The notes: a model not told the origin generated them from the letters alone. Numbered from the stretch's first letter, positions 45,657-56,108 are shown. The stretch is DNA of 64,000 nucleotides from Ilumatobacter coccineus YM16-304 (GCF_000348785.1 NC_020520.1:1984001-2048000); one strand, 5' to 3'. Program-made: numbers and translations.

Positions 45657-47132
45657 ATGAAACACTCATCACGGCGCACGTCTCGTGCGCTCGTTGCACT
45701 CGGCTGCGTCTTCGGGCTCGTCGCTGCGTCTTGCGGAAGCGACGACGACGGCGACTCGTCGGCGCCGGAGACCGCGGCCGAACAGGCAGAGGAATCACCG
45801 GCCGAGGAAACCGACGAGCCGGCGGAGGAGACCGACGCGCCGGCCGAGGAGACCGATGCGCCGGCGGACGAGCCAGCCGACGAGACCGACGAGCCGTCAC
45901 CTTCCGGCGAGGCGACCGGTGAGCCGTTCCGGATCGGCGTGCAGAACCCGGAGGGCGACCCGAACGGCTCGTTCCCCGAGGCGTCGGCGGGCATTCTCGC
46001 AGCAGCGGAGTACGTGAACGCCGAGCTGGGCGGCCTCGGTGGTCGTCCGATCGAGATCGAGCTCTGCAAGAGCGTGATCTCACCCGACGACTCGCAGCGG
46101 TGCGCAAACGAACTGTCGGCGAGCGGCGTCGATCTCGTCATCTCGACGATCAACTTCTTCGGCAACTTCTACGAGATCTACCAGGGCTCCAACATTCCGG
46201 TCGTCGTCACGACGCCGGTGACGATCGCGGACTTCACCACCGAAGGAGCCTTCGCCATCGGCAGCGGTTGCCTCGGTGCGCACACCGCACTGGTCGAGTT
46301 CGTGACGAACCAGATCAACGACTTCGAAGGAATCACGGTCGAGCGTGTCGGCGTCCCGTGGGCCGACACCCCGCCGGGCGTCGTGTGCTACAACGACCTC
46401 GAAGCCAAGCCGCTCGACGTCATCAACGGCACCGAGCCGGGTGATTCGGCTCGCTTCGGTGAGCAGCCCGACCTGACGTACATCGGTGTGCCGGTCGCTC
46501 CGGCATCGCCCGACCTCACGCCGCAGGCGACCGAAGTGCTCTCGTTCGATCCCGACGCGATCATCTTCTCGGCCCAGGGCGCCGACTGCTGGAACCTCGT
46601 CGATGCGCTCGGTCGCATCGGTTGGACACCGGAGGAGACGCCGATGGTGATGTCGAACTCCTGCACGGACTTCGACGCCATGCGTGCCGCCGGCGACCTC
46701 GCGGTCGGTCTCTACATGATCGGCAACGTCGGCAGCATCCTGGCGAACCCCGAGGGGCTCACCGGCGATCACCTCGCCAACGTCGAGACCTACAACGAGA
46801 AGGCTCCGCAGTACGGCATGGCGCCGGAAGACATGACGAAGGGCTTCGGCGCTGCCGGGTTCGCGGCGATCATGAACATCTGGCAGGTCGCCAACGCCGT
46901 CGACGGTGACGTGACCGGCGATGCCATCGCCGAGGCGTTCAAGGCCACCGACGGCAGCACGCCGAACTTCGGTGGTGCGCCGCTCAACTGCGCCGGGGCG
47001 CCCGAGCCCTACGTTGCGGTGTGCGCTGCCGAACAGAGCATCGAGCGCTGGGACGGCGAGCAGCTGGAGACGGTCGTGCCGTCGATCTCCGGCGTCGACC
47101 TCGTCGCCGGAACCGAACTCCGTCCGGGCTGA
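45657..47132 (+). CDS. ABC-type substrate-binding lipoprotein (periplasmic-binding family 6-like), copy 1
   Basis: A 491-residue extracellular binding protein. The N-terminus is a lipoprotein signal peptide with lipobox LVAASC (Cys25). A strikingly acidic Glu/Asp/Ala/Thr/Pro linker of about 60 residues follows. The globular part resembles branched-chain amino acid/amide-type binding proteins (IGVQNPEGDPNGSFPEASAGILAAAEYVNAELGGLGGRPIEIELC, VPVVVTTPVTIADFTTEGAFAIG, AIIFSAQGADCWNLVDALGRIGW). Several paired Cys may form disulphides. No permease or ATPase genes accompany it. The next gene is a close tandem paralogue, including the leader. AGGGGA upstream of the ATG serves as ribosome-binding site. 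Confidence 0.88.
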   Translation: MKHSSRRTSRALVALGCVFGLVAASCGSDDDGDSSAPETAAEQAEESPAEETDEPAEETDAPAEETDAPADEPADETDEPSPSGEATGEPFRIGVQNPEGDPNGSFPEASAGILAAAEYVNAELGGLGGRPIEIELCKSVISPDDSQRCANELSASGVDLVISTINFFGNFYEIYQGSNIPVVVTTPVTIADFTTEGAFAIGSGCLGAHTALVEFVTNQINDFEGITVERVGVPWADTPPGVVCYNDLEAKPLDVINGTEPGDSARFGEQPDLTYIGVPVAPASPDLTPQATEVLSFDPDAIIFSAQGADCWNLVDALGRIGWTPEETPMVMSNSCTDFDAMRAAGDLAVGLYMIGNVGSILANPEGLTGDHLANVETYNEKAPQYGMAPEDMTKGFGAAGFAAIMNIWQVANAVDGDVTGDAIAEAFKATDGSTPNFGGAPLNCAGAPEPYVAVCAAEQSIERWDGEQLETVVPSISGVDLVAGTELRPG

Positions 47133-47170
47133 ACATGAGCTGACGGCAAACACGCCGACAGGATTCGATG

Positions 47171-47200
47171 CCACCTGCCTTCGTTCGCGAGGGCAGGTGG
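47171..47200 (+). terminator. Terminator-like hairpin after binding-protein copy 1
   Basis: A 9-bp stem CCACCTGCC (47171-47179) / GGCAGGTGG (47192-47200) with a 12-nt loop, 38 nt after the stop codon. It would separate transcription of the two paralogues, so each copy probably has its own promoter. Confidence 0.55.
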
Positions 47201-47290
47201 TGTCGCGTCCGGGGTCGGTTGTGTTGGCACGCCAAAGACGTCAGTTCGTCTGACGCTTTCCTGATCGAGGCCACGACATAGTGTGACACT

Positions 47291-47316
47291 CGACACGGAC
47301 CGGGGGGTCCGCGTCG
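47291..47316 (+). promoter_or_regulatory. Leader hairpin of second substrate-binding lipoprotein gene
   Basis: CGAC (47291-47294) pairs with GTCG (47313-47316), with a one-base mismatch, then CGGACC / GGTCCG around a GGGG loop (47302-47305). It matches the hairpin before copy 1: one inner pair is A-T here and a G-T wobble there, so pairing is preserved. A CATAGTGT -10-like box lies 6 nt upstream (TAGTGT at 47279-47284). Confidence 0.5.
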
Positions 47317-47366
47317 GCCAGGGCAGCACCAGTTGTCGATGGCTTCATCTGAACAGGGGATTCAAC

Positions 47367-48836
47367 ATGAAACATTCACCACGGCGTACGTCACGTGCGC
47401 TCATTGCTCTCGGGTGCGTCTTCGGACTCGTCGCCGCATCCTGCGGAAGCGACGACGACGCGGGCGGCGACCCGCCCGAGACTGCAGCCGAGCAAGTCGA
47501 AGAGACGCCAGCAGAAGAACCGGCCGAAGAGCCACCCGCTGAAACCGACGAACCCGCCGAAGAGTCGGCGGAAGAACCGGCCGAAGAAACCGATGAGCCG
47601 GCACCGTCCGGTGAAGCGACCGGCGAACCGATCAAGATCGGTGTGCAGAACCCCGAGGGCGACCCGAACGGATCGTTCCCGGAAGCGTCGCTCGGTATCC
47701 AAGCGGCCGCCGACTACGTCAACGCCGAGCTCGGCGGAATCGGAGGACGACCGATCGAGATCGAGCTCTGCAAGAGCGTGATCTCGCCCGACGACTCGCA
47801 GCGATGCGCGAACGAACTCGCTGCCAGCGAGGTCGAGATGGTCATCTCGACCATCAACTTCTTCGGCAACTTCTACGAGATCTTCAAGGGCTCCGACATC
47901 CCGGTCATCGTCACCACGCCGGTCACGATTGCCGACTTCACCACCGAAGGTGCGTTCGCGATCGGAAGTGGTTGCCTCGGCGCCCACACCGGGCTCGTCG
48001 AGTTCGCGACCAACCAGATCGAGGAGTTCGAAGACATCACCGTCGAACGAGTCGGTATTCCGTGGGCCGACACGCCTCCCGGCGTGGTCTGCTACAACGA
48101 CCTCGAAGCGAAACCGGTCGACGTGATCAACGGCACCGAGCCGGGTGATTCGGTTCGAGCCGGTGAGCGCCCCGACCTGACGTACATCGGCGTGCCGGTC
48201 GCTCCGGCGTCGGCCGACCTCACACCGCAGGCGACCGAAGTGCTCGCGTTCGATCCGGATGTGATCATCTTCTCGGCGCAGGGCGCCGACTGCTGGAACC
48301 TCGTCGATGCGATGGGTCGTATCGGCTGGAGCCCGGAGGAGACGCCGATGGTGATGTCGGGTTCGTGCATCGACTTCGACGCGATGCGCGCCGCCGGACC
48401 GCTCGCCGAGGGGCTCTACATGATCGGCAACGTCGGCGGCGTGTTGGCCAACCCCGAGGGTCTCGAGGGCGACCATCTGGAGAACGTCCTGACGTATCGC
48501 GAGAAGGCGCCTCAGTACGGCATGTCGGAAGCCGACATGAACAAGGGCTTCGGGGCCGCCGGATTCGCAGCGGTCATGAACATCTGGGAGATCGCCAACG
48601 GCATCGACGGTGACGTCGACGGTCAGGCGATCGCCGATGCGTTCGCCGCGACCGACGGCAGTGCCTCGACGTTCGGCGGTGCGCCTCTCAACTGCAGCGC
48701 CGCACCGACGCCGTACGTTGCGGTCTGCGCCGCCGAAGTCAGCATCGAGCGATGGGACGGCGAGCAACTCGTCAACGTGATCCCGTCGCTGTCCGGTATC
48801 GACCTCGTCGCCGGTACCGAGTTGCGCCCGGGCTGA
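47367..48836 (+). CDS. ABC-type substrate-binding lipoprotein, copy 2 (tandem paralogue)
   Basis: A 489-residue paralogue of the preceding gene, nearly colinear with it. It has the same signal peptide (ALGCVFGLVAASC), an acidic linker of different composition rich in EEPAEE-type repeats, and almost the same core (VISPDDSQRCANEL, INFFGNFYEI, CLGAHTGLVEFATNQIEEFEDITVERVG, WADTPPGVVCYNDLEAKP). Differences concentrate in the linker and in scattered surface positions, for example GPLAEGLYMIGNVGGVL against GDLAVGLYMIGNVGSIL. The two presumably bind related ligands. The ATG at 47367 follows AGGGGATTCAAC. No transporter subunits are adjacent. Confidence 0.88.
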   Translation: MKHSPRRTSRALIALGCVFGLVAASCGSDDDAGGDPPETAAEQVEETPAEEPAEEPPAETDEPAEESAEEPAEETDEPAPSGEATGEPIKIGVQNPEGDPNGSFPEASLGIQAAADYVNAELGGIGGRPIEIELCKSVISPDDSQRCANELAASEVEMVISTINFFGNFYEIFKGSDIPVIVTTPVTIADFTTEGAFAIGSGCLGAHTGLVEFATNQIEEFEDITVERVGIPWADTPPGVVCYNDLEAKPVDVINGTEPGDSVRAGERPDLTYIGVPVAPASADLTPQATEVLAFDPDVIIFSAQGADCWNLVDAMGRIGWSPEETPMVMSGSCIDFDAMRAAGPLAEGLYMIGNVGGVLANPEGLEGDHLENVLTYREKAPQYGMSEADMNKGFGAAGFAAVMNIWEIANGIDGDVDGQAIADAFAATDGSASTFGGAPLNCSAAPTPYVAVCAAEVSIERWDGEQLVNVIPSLSGIDLVAGTELRPG

Positions 48837-48883
48837 TCGAGTTCCTGCGATGAGGTGACCTCGCGGTCAGCCGAACACCGACG

Positions 48884-48913
48884 CCGCCCGTTCTCGTGCT
48901 CGAGAGCGGGCGG
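48884..48913 (+). terminator. Terminator-like hairpin after binding-protein copy 2
   Basis: A two-part stem: CCGCCCG (48884-48890) pairs with CGGGCGG (48907-48913). After a one-base mismatch, TCTCG pairs with CGAGA around a TGCT loop. It lies 48 nt after the stop codon. Confidence 0.6.
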
Positions 48914-48987
48914 TGCCGCGTTCGGGGTCCTGGCTGGGTCGTCGACGTTCGGGTGCCATATCGTCGGCTCCCGTGAGACGACGGACG

Positions 48988-49797
48988 ATGACACGGCGCC
49001 ACGTGGTGGCGTCGGGTGTCGCCGTCGTCGGGGCGGTGATCGCCGGTGCCGGCGCTCGGGCGACGACGCGACCTGCACCTCGGTTGTCTCGCGCCGGGAC
49101 CCGGGCTCGTGTCGACCAGCCGGCCGTCCGCAACGGAGCGCCGATCGGAGCGACCGGCTGGTCGCGCAGCCTGCTGGGGACGAGCGTGGAGGGGCGTCCG
49201 ATCGAGCGGTGGGACGCGCTGCCCGACCATCTGCCGACGAGTTCGCTCCGTCGGGTCGTGGTGATCTGCGGTATCCACGGTGACGAACGTGCCGCTGACG
49301 TGCTCGCCGAACGATTCGGCCGAGTCGAGGTGCCCGCCGACCTGCACCTGACCATCATCCCGCGCCTCAACCCCGACGGCTGGGAAGCCGGGACTCGCAA
49401 CAACGCCAACGACATCGATCTCAACCGCAACTTCCCGTGGCGCTTCTTCGACCCGGAAGGTGGCGTCGAGGCCAACTCCGAGCCCGAGACGCAGGCGATC
49501 ACGCGCATGATCACCGACGAACGTCCCGACCTCACGATCTGGGTGCACCAACCGCTCGGCTACACGGTGTCGATGCCCAACACGCCGGCGTGGTGGTCGG
49601 CGCTGTGGTCGGAGACCGTCGGCCTCGACCATCGCGATCTCGTGCTCGTGGGCGGCGGCGGAGAGAGCTGGTCGGCTCAGGTGGTGGGGTGTCGATCGAT
49701 CCTGATCGAAGGGCGCCCGGACATGTCGAGCGACGAAGTCGACGCACACGGCAGAGCGCTCGAACGCCTGCTCCCGCACGTCGTCACGATCGGCTGA
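48988..49797 (+). CDS. M14-family zinc carboxypeptidase (MpaA-like murein peptide amidase)
   Basis: A 269-residue exported hydrolase. The N-terminus MTRRHVVASGVAVVGAVIAGAGA is a signal peptide or anchor with an Arg pair that could also be Tat-type. The catalytic domain has the zinc motif HGDE in VICGIHGDERAAD, the segment LNPDGWEAGTRNNANDIDLNRNFPW (substrate-binding Asn-Arg and YxR-like region), a third ligand candidate in IWVHQPLGY, and a Glu in SILIEGRPD as the likely general base. MpaA-type enzymes cleave the gamma-D-Glu-diaminopimelate bond of peptidoglycan peptides. The ATG at 48988 is chosen to place the hydrophobic signal at the N-terminus. Confidence 0.85.
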   Translation: MTRRHVVASGVAVVGAVIAGAGARATTRPAPRLSRAGTRARVDQPAVRNGAPIGATGWSRSLLGTSVEGRPIERWDALPDHLPTSSLRRVVVICGIHGDERAADVLAERFGRVEVPADLHLTIIPRLNPDGWEAGTRNNANDIDLNRNFPWRFFDPEGGVEANSEPETQAITRMITDERPDLTIWVHQPLGYTVSMPNTPAWWSALWSETVGLDHRDLVLVGGGGESWSAQVVGCRSILIEGRPDMSSDEVDAHGRALERLLPHVVTIG

Positions 49798-49876
49798 GCG
49801 ACGTCACGATCGGCTCACGGCCGCTGGCGCGTCGACTCGCTTGGACGGCGACCTCTTGGCGCCTGTTGGCGCGATG

Positions 49877-50158
49877 TCAGCGGTTGGCTTTGGCGGCGAG
49901 CTTGGCGAGACGCTTGGCGGTCCGCCCGATCGGCTCGATGTTGCGGTGGTCGAGGTCGCCGACTTCGGCGCCGTTCTCGAACAGCACGCGGTAGCGCTGC
50001 CAGTTGAACCCGTTGGCCAGCAGCACCTTGCCCTCGGTGCCGACCGGAACCCCGTGGATCTCGGCGGTCGAGCGCACCTTGTCGTTGATCTTCAGGAAGA
50101 TCTGACCCTCGTGCGGGGAGGCGAGCTTGTGCGGCTTCCAGTACTCCATCGCTGTCAT
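49877..50158 (-). CDS. Small conserved-looking hypothetical protein
   Basis: A 93-residue protein divergent from trigger factor. It begins MTAMEYWKPHKLASPHEGQI. Then comes a beta-rich core (VRSTAEIHGVPVGTEGKVLLANGFNWQRYRVLFENGAEVGDLDHRNIEPI), which looks like a small SH3/KOW-like barrel, and a basic helical tail (RTAKRLAKLAAKANR). It was identified by reading the minus strand: the frame stays open far beyond this start, but only this segment looks like protein rather than antisense. The function is unknown. Confidence 0.7.
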   Translation of the reverse strand: MTAMEYWKPHKLASPHEGQIFLKINDKVRSTAEIHGVPVGTEGKVLLANGFNWQRYRVLFENGAEVGDLDHRNIEPIGRTAKRLAKLAAKANR

Positions 50159-50293
50159 TCTGTCTCGTTCCGGTGGCAAATGCACGATTTGGGCGCACGA
50201 TCGTCCGAAACAGCCGTCGATCACGTCGCCCATTCGGGTCCGATGACGATCACGGGAGGGCGAATCACTCATCACAGATAGCCTCGGGGATCT

Positions 50294-51697
50294 GTGAAGA
50301 GCTCGGTTGAAGTCCTCGAGGACAACAAAGTCAAGGTGTACGTCGAAGTCGATGAGTCGGAGTTCGACAAAGACATCGACAAGGCATTCAAGGTGATCGC
50401 CAAGGAGGTGAACCTGCCGGGCTTTCGAGCCGGCAAGGTGCCTCGCAAGGTGCTCGAAGCCCGCGTGGGCATGGGGCCTGCTCGCGAGCAGGCGCTGCGT
50501 GACGCGGTGCCGAACTATCTCGCCCAGGCGGTCAAGGAGCACGACGTCGACCTGATCGCTCAGCCCGAAGTCGAGATCACCGAAGGCCAGGAATCGGGAC
50601 CGGTCGAGTTCGACGCCACCTGCGAGGTCCGTCCGATCATCACCGTCCCCGGTTACAACGGCCTGCGCATCGAACTGCCGTCGGTCGAAGTGTCCGACGA
50701 CGACATCACCGCCGCCCAGGAGCAGGAACTCGCTCGCGAGGCGTCGCTCGAACCCGTCGAGCGTCCCGCCGAGTCGGGTGACTTCGTCATCGTCGACATC
50801 GCCGCCGAACGCAACGGTGACGAGGTCATCGGCCTCAACACCGAAGACTTCTCGTACGAGATCGGCCAGGGTTGGGTCACCGACGACTTCGACGAGCAGC
50901 TCACCGGCGCCTCCGCCGGCGACGAGCTCACCTTCACCTCCACGCCGAAGGGCACCGAGGAGCCGGCCGACTTCGTGGTCAAGGTCCAGGTCGTCCAGAC
51001 CCGTGAACTCCCCGAACTCACCGACGAGTGGGTCGACGAGAACATGACCGAGTTCGCCACCGTCGCCGAGTGGACCGAGAGCCTCCGTGAATCCCTCGCC
51101 GAGCAGAAGCTGAGCGTCGCCCGCCAGCAGGCCGGCACGAAGATCAACGATGCGCTCGCCGAGCTCGTCGACATCGACCCGCCGGAGTCGCTCGTCAACG
51201 CCGACCTCAACCAGCGGGTGCAGGGCACGATCCAGCAGTTCCAGTCGCAGGGCATCGATTTCGAGCAGTGGATGCAGGCAACGGGCCAAGACCCCGAGAG
51301 CTTCATCGAAGGCATGCGAGGCCAGTCCGAACAGGCCGTCAAGGTCGACCTCGCCCTCCGTGCGGTGGCCGTTGCCGAAGAGATCACCGTCGACGACGAC
51401 GAACTCGAGCGCGAATACGCCCGCATGGCCATGCAGTACAACCAGAAGGCCAAAGACATCCGCAAGGCCTACGAGCAGAACGACGCCGTGCCCGAGCTGA
51501 TCTCCCAGATCGTCAAGTCGAAGGCGTTCGACGTCCTCGTCCACGGCTGTGAGTACGTCGACGAAGCCGGCAATGCCATCGACGCCGACGCGTTGATCGG
51601 GCACACGCACGATCACGACGAGCACGACCACGACGCGGCCGACGAACCGGCCGCCGACGAAGCAACCACAGAAGCAGCTACCGCAGAGGACGCCTGA
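50294..51697 (+). CDS. tig: Trigger factor, ribosome-associated chaperone and peptidyl-prolyl isomerase
   Basis: Trigger factor binds the ribosome exit tunnel and holds nascent chains. The 467-residue protein has the N-terminal ribosome-binding domain with [17 protein letters not shown], the PPIase domain at about 150-240 ([30 protein letters not shown]), and the C-terminal chaperone arms. The last 35 residues are unusual: a His/Asp-rich segment ([11 protein letters not shown]) followed by an Ala/Glu/Thr tail, which may bind metal. The GTG at 50294 starts [18 protein letters not shown]. Its TGA shares one base with the clpP ATG, so tig and clpP are coupled. Confidence 0.96.
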   Translation: MKSSVEVLEDNKVKVYVEVDESEFDKDIDKAFKVIAKEVNLPGFRAGKVPRKVLEARVGMGPAREQALRDAVPNYLAQAVKEHDVDLIAQPEVEITEGQESGPVEFDATCEVRPIITVPGYNGLRIELPSVEVSDDDITAAQEQELAREASLEPVERPAESGDFVIVDIAAERNGDEVIGLNTEDFSYEIGQGWVTDDFDEQLTGASAGDELTFTSTPKGTEEPADFVVKVQVVQTRELPELTDEWVDENMTEFATVAEWTESLRESLAEQKLSVARQQAGTKINDALAELVDIDPPESLVNADLNQRVQGTIQQFQSQGIDFEQWMQATGQDPESFIEGMRGQSEQAVKVDLALRAVAVAEEITVDDDELEREYARMAMQYNQKAKDIRKAYEQNDAVPELISQIVKSKAFDVLVHGCEYVDEAGNAIDADALIGHTHDHDEHDHDAADEPAADEATTEAATAEDA

Positions 51698-52329
51698 TGG
51701 ATCTCGAAGCACGCAACTACATGGTTCCCAACGTCGTCGAGCAGACCGCTCGCGGCGAACGCTCCTACGACCTGTACAGCCGGCTGCTCAAGGAGAACAT
51801 CATCTTCTTGCAGACGCCGGTCGACGACACCGTCGCCAGCCTCATCGCGGCGCAGTTGATCCACCTCGAGTCGGAGAACCCCGACAAGGACATCAACATC
51901 TACATCAACAGCCCGGGTGGCGACATCACAGCGCTGTTCGCCATCTACGACACGATGCAGTTCATCAAGAACGACATCGCCACGATCTGTCTCGGCCAGG
52001 CCGCGTCGGCGGCTGCGGTCATCCTCGCAGCCGGCACGAAGGGCAAGCGTCTGGCGCTGCCGCACAGCCGTGTGTTGCTGCACCAGCCCTCGGGCCAGGT
52101 CGGCTACGGACAGGTCACCGACCTCGAGTTGGCGGCCAACGAGATCCAGCGTATGCGTGAGATCCTCGACGGAATCCTCTCGAAGCACACGGGCCAGCCG
52201 ATCGAGCAGATCAACAAAGACACCGACCGTGACTTCGTCATGGAAGCGCAGGCCGCGCTCGAATATGGCATCATCGACGAAGTGATCTCCGCTCGCGAAG
52301 CGATCGATCGCGGCGGTCCGATCCGCTGA
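51697..52329 (+). CDS. clpP: ATP-dependent Clp protease proteolytic subunit
   Basis: A 210-residue ClpP serine peptidase that forms the barrel capped by ClpX or ClpC. The catalytic Ser104 is in [20 protein letters not shown], His129 in [11 protein letters not shown], and the Asp is in the NKDTDRDF region. [16 protein letters not shown] is the conserved oligomerisation strand. No second clpP is adjacent, unlike the clpP1-clpP2 arrangement in mycobacteria. It is coupled to tig upstream, with clpX 157 nt downstream. Confidence 0.97.
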   Translation: MDLEARNYMVPNVVEQTARGERSYDLYSRLLKENIIFLQTPVDDTVASLIAAQLIHLESENPDKDINIYINSPGGDITALFAIYDTMQFIKNDIATICLGQAASAAAVILAAGTKGKRLALPHSRVLLHQPSGQVGYGQVTDLELAANEIQRMREILDGILSKHTGQPIEQINKDTDRDFVMEAQAALEYGIIDEVISAREAIDRGGPIR

Positions 52330-52486
52330 TCGGACGGTCGAGTCGCACGAAACGGTGCGACACGGAGCTCCAGAACTGACAAGATCGTCACGGTCCCCAC
52401 ACGGCGCCGCCTCGTGAGGCACAATGTGAGGCCTGGCTCCGGCCAACGACGAACGACTGACGACGAGCGAGACTGAGGATTCAAAC

Positions 52487-53770
<1,284 letters not shown>

Positions 53771-53826
53771 CCCGCGGCGGATGGTGACCGTCACCATCCG
53801 CGGCATCACCACCCGACAGGACACCC

Positions 53827-55116
53827 ATGGATTATCAGGCCGCGCTCGCGTACCTCGACGAGCACATGTCGTACCAGAAGACGGGCCGCATCGACTCTCC
53901 GACGATCGAGCCGATCACGGCGATCTGCGGTGCACTCGGCGACCCGCAGTTGAGCGCGCCGGTCATCCACGTCACCGGCACGAACGGCAAGGGGTCGACC
54001 GTGCAGATGATCTCGCGGCTGCTCGCCGCGCACGGCCTCACGGTCGGCACGTACACGAGCCCACATCTCGAGCACATCACCGAGCGGTTCAAGCGCAACG
54101 GTGAGTCGATCACCGAGGAAGAACTGGGCGAGCAGATCGGGGCCGTCGCCGAGGTGGCGCCGCTGGTCGGGCAGAATCCCGGCTACTTCGAGATCCTCAC
54201 CGCGGCGGCGTTCCGGTGGTTCGCCGACATCGCCGTCGACGTGATGGTGATCGAGGTGGGGTTGCTCGGCCGGTGGGATGCGACCAACGTCGTCCAGTCG
54301 CAGGTGGCGGTCGTGACCAACATCGGGATGGACCACAACGAGTTCGCGGGCCCGTCGTTGCGTCACGTCGCCGAGGAGAAGGCCGGCATCGTGAAGCCGG
54401 GTTCCGCAGTGATCATCGGCGAGACCGACCCCGAGTTGATCGAGATCTTCGAGAACGCCGGGGGAGCGACGAGCCTGGTCGTCGGCGACGACTTCGCCGC
54501 GGTCAGCAACGCGCTCGCAGTCAACGGTCGCCTGCTCGACCTGCGCACGCCCACCACCATCTACTCCGACGTGTTCGTCCCGCTCAACGGCGCTCATCAG
54601 GGGACCAACGCTGCGGTGGCGTTGGCGGCCGTCGAGACGTTCTTCGCCGCTCCGCTGCCCGACGACGTCGTGCACGAGGGGTTCGGCGAGGTCACGATGC
54701 CCGGACGGTTCGAGATCATGGGGCGGCAGCCGCTCACGATCATCGACGGAGCGCACAACCCGCAGGGTGCCGACACGTGTGCCGAGGTGTTCTTCGGCGA
54801 CTTCCATCCCGAGGGCCGCCGCATCCTGGTGGTGGGTACCTTGCGCGAGCCGGCGGGCATGCTGGCAGCGCTGCGCGCCGACGAGTTCGACATGGTGTTC
54901 GTGTGCACCGCGCCCACGCCGCGTGGCATTCCTGCGGTCGAACTCGAACGAGCGGCCAAGGAACTCGGCTGCGATCACGTGGTGGCGTTCGAGTCGGTCG
55001 AAGCAGCGTGCGTCCGAGCGATGGAGTACGCCGACGGCGACGACGCCGTCCTCGTCACCGGCAGCCTCTACACCGCCGGCGCCGCTCGTTCCACGCTGAG
55101 CCGCCTCTCCGACTGA
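53827..55116 (+). CDS. folC: Folylpolyglutamate synthase / dihydrofolate synthase
   Basis: FolC adds glutamate to dihydropteroate or tetrahydrofolate with ATP. The 429-residue Mur-ligase-fold protein has the P-loop VIHVTGTNGKGSTVQMISRLL, GTYTSPHLEHITERFKRNG, the second-domain motif MVIEVGLLGRWDATNVV and GMDHNEFAGPSLRHVAEEKAGIVK. The C-terminal domain has EIMGRQPLTIIDGAHNPQGADTC. The ATG at 53827 begins MDYQAALAYLDEHMSY, the usual start. It follows clpX by 56 nt and precedes the REP/transposase island, whose first palindrome starts 4 nt after its stop. Confidence 0.95.
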   Translation: MDYQAALAYLDEHMSYQKTGRIDSPTIEPITAICGALGDPQLSAPVIHVTGTNGKGSTVQMISRLLAAHGLTVGTYTSPHLEHITERFKRNGESITEEELGEQIGAVAEVAPLVGQNPGYFEILTAAAFRWFADIAVDVMVIEVGLLGRWDATNVVQSQVAVVTNIGMDHNEFAGPSLRHVAEEKAGIVKPGSAVIIGETDPELIEIFENAGGATSLVVGDDFAAVSNALAVNGRLLDLRTPTTIYSDVFVPLNGAHQGTNAAVALAAVETFFAAPLPDDVVHEGFGEVTMPGRFEIMGRQPLTIIDGAHNPQGADTCAEVFFGDFHPEGRRILVVGTLREPAGMLAALRADEFDMVFVCTAPTPRGIPAVELERAAKELGCDHVVAFESVEAACVRAMEYADGDDAVLVTGSLYTAGAARSTLSRLSD

Positions 55117-55119
55117 CCC

Positions 55120-55177
55120 CGTCATCCGGTGTCAGACACCCGATGACGCATCATCCGGTGTCAGACACCCGATGACG
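55120..55177. repeat. Two tandem REP-like 29-bp palindromes, left of RAYT gene
   Basis: Two adjacent 29-nt copies (55120-55148 and 55149-55177) differ only in the first two bases. Each has a left arm (CGTCATC, then a C/C mismatch, then GGTGTC), a central A, and the complementary right arm. They start 4 nt after folC and may also end its transcript. Confidence 0.85.
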
Positions 55178-55215
55178 CAGCCAACTGTGAGGCACGCCGT
55201 CGTCACACTGGACGC

Positions 55216-56061
55216 ATGGGCCGAACGCAACGCATCGACTGGGAAGGTGCCTGGCACCACGTGATGAACCGTGGGGCCGGACGGCGGATCGTGTTCAGGG
55301 ACGACGACGATCGAGCGTGCTTCGTGCGCCTCGTCTCCGAACTCGAAGAGCGGTTCGGGCTCGAAGTCCACTGCTACTGCCTGATGGGAAATCACTTTCA
55401 CCTGCTGGTTCGATCTCGAGAGGGGCGTCTCTCGGAGGCGATGAAGTGGCTCGGTGCCGAGTTCACTCGGAAGGCCAACACCCGGCGCCAGGTCGACGGC
55501 GCCGTCTTCCGTGGTCGCTTCCATTCGGTGCCGGTCACGCTCGACGCACATCGCCTGTGGCTCGTGCGGTACATCCATGCGAACCCGCTCGACCTGGGCT
55601 GGGATGCGCCACTCGCGGCGTACCGATGGTCGAGCCTCGGGATTCTCGTCGGTGACCGCGCCGACGGAGAGTGGCTCAACCAGTCGTTCGTCCGCGAGCA
55701 TTTCGGACACGGAGGAGCGCGCGTCGATCGTTTCGTCGAGCGAGCGCGCGACGTCGAACCCGACGCGGCAGGCCGCTGGAGCGACAGCGAGATCGAGGCG
55801 GCGGTCACCGTGGCAAGTGGGCCGTGCCCGGAGGTGCACTCGCTCGCGGAGCGACGCGCGGCCCAGACCCTCGTGGCCCGGTCATCGGGCTTGGAGTTCG
55901 ACGAGATCTCGACCGTGAGCGAACTCGGCGACGGTGCGGCCCGCAGCTACGTAGCCCGGTGCGAACGCCGCCTGGAATCGTCGCCATCGCTGCAGCAGTT
56001 GATGGCTCGGGCCATGTCGGTCTTGGCCGTCGAGGTGGAGCCTGCGTCATCCGGTGTCTGA
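55216..56061 (+). CDS. REP-associated tyrosine transposase (RAYT, HUH/Y1 type)
   Basis: A 281-residue single-strand DNA transposase of the IS200/IS605-related Y1 superfamily, RAYT branch. The opening GAWHHVMNRGAGRRIVFRDDDDRACFVRLV is characteristic, the HUH motif is in CYCLMGNHFHLLVRS, and the catalytic tyrosine is in LVRYIHANPLDLGW. The C-terminal 100 residues extend beyond the usual RAYT size. They contain a helix-turn-helix resembling the DnaA DNA-binding domain (AERRAAQTLVARSSGLEFDEISTVSELGDGAARSYVARCERRLE). It is flanked on both sides by palindromes of its presumed target class, and its own stop codon lies at the centre of the first right-hand palindrome. Confidence 0.92.
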   Translation: MGRTQRIDWEGAWHHVMNRGAGRRIVFRDDDDRACFVRLVSELEERFGLEVHCYCLMGNHFHLLVRSREGRLSEAMKWLGAEFTRKANTRRQVDGAVFRGRFHSVPVTLDAHRLWLVRYIHANPLDLGWDAPLAAYRWSSLGILVGDRADGEWLNQSFVREHFGHGGARVDRFVERARDVEPDAAGRWSDSEIEAAVTVASGPCPEVHSLAERRAAQTLVARSSGLEFDEISTVSELGDGAARSYVARCERRLESSPSLQQLMARAMSVLAVEVEPASSGV

Positions 56062-56073
56062 CACCGGATGACG
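56045..56073. repeat. REP-like palindrome overlapping the RAYT stop codon
   Basis: A perfect 14-bp inverted repeat (arm CGTCATCCGGTGTC) around a central T. The transposase TGA (56059-56061) uses that central T and the next two bases. It is the same family as the left pair, but here the arms match fully. Confidence 0.85.
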
Positions 56074-56108
56074 GGCGGGGCGGGTGAGGGCAGCATCTGC
56101 GCCACTTC

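Noticed and set aside
49877-51712. A 611-residue minus-strand open frame opposite trigger factor
   Set aside because: Only the last 93 residues look like a protein (from the ATG at 50158); the rest mirrors tig.
55120-55177. Simple rho-independent terminator of folC
   Set aside because: Termination may be a side effect, but the two tandem copies and two more beyond the adjacent RAYT gene fit a REP family better.
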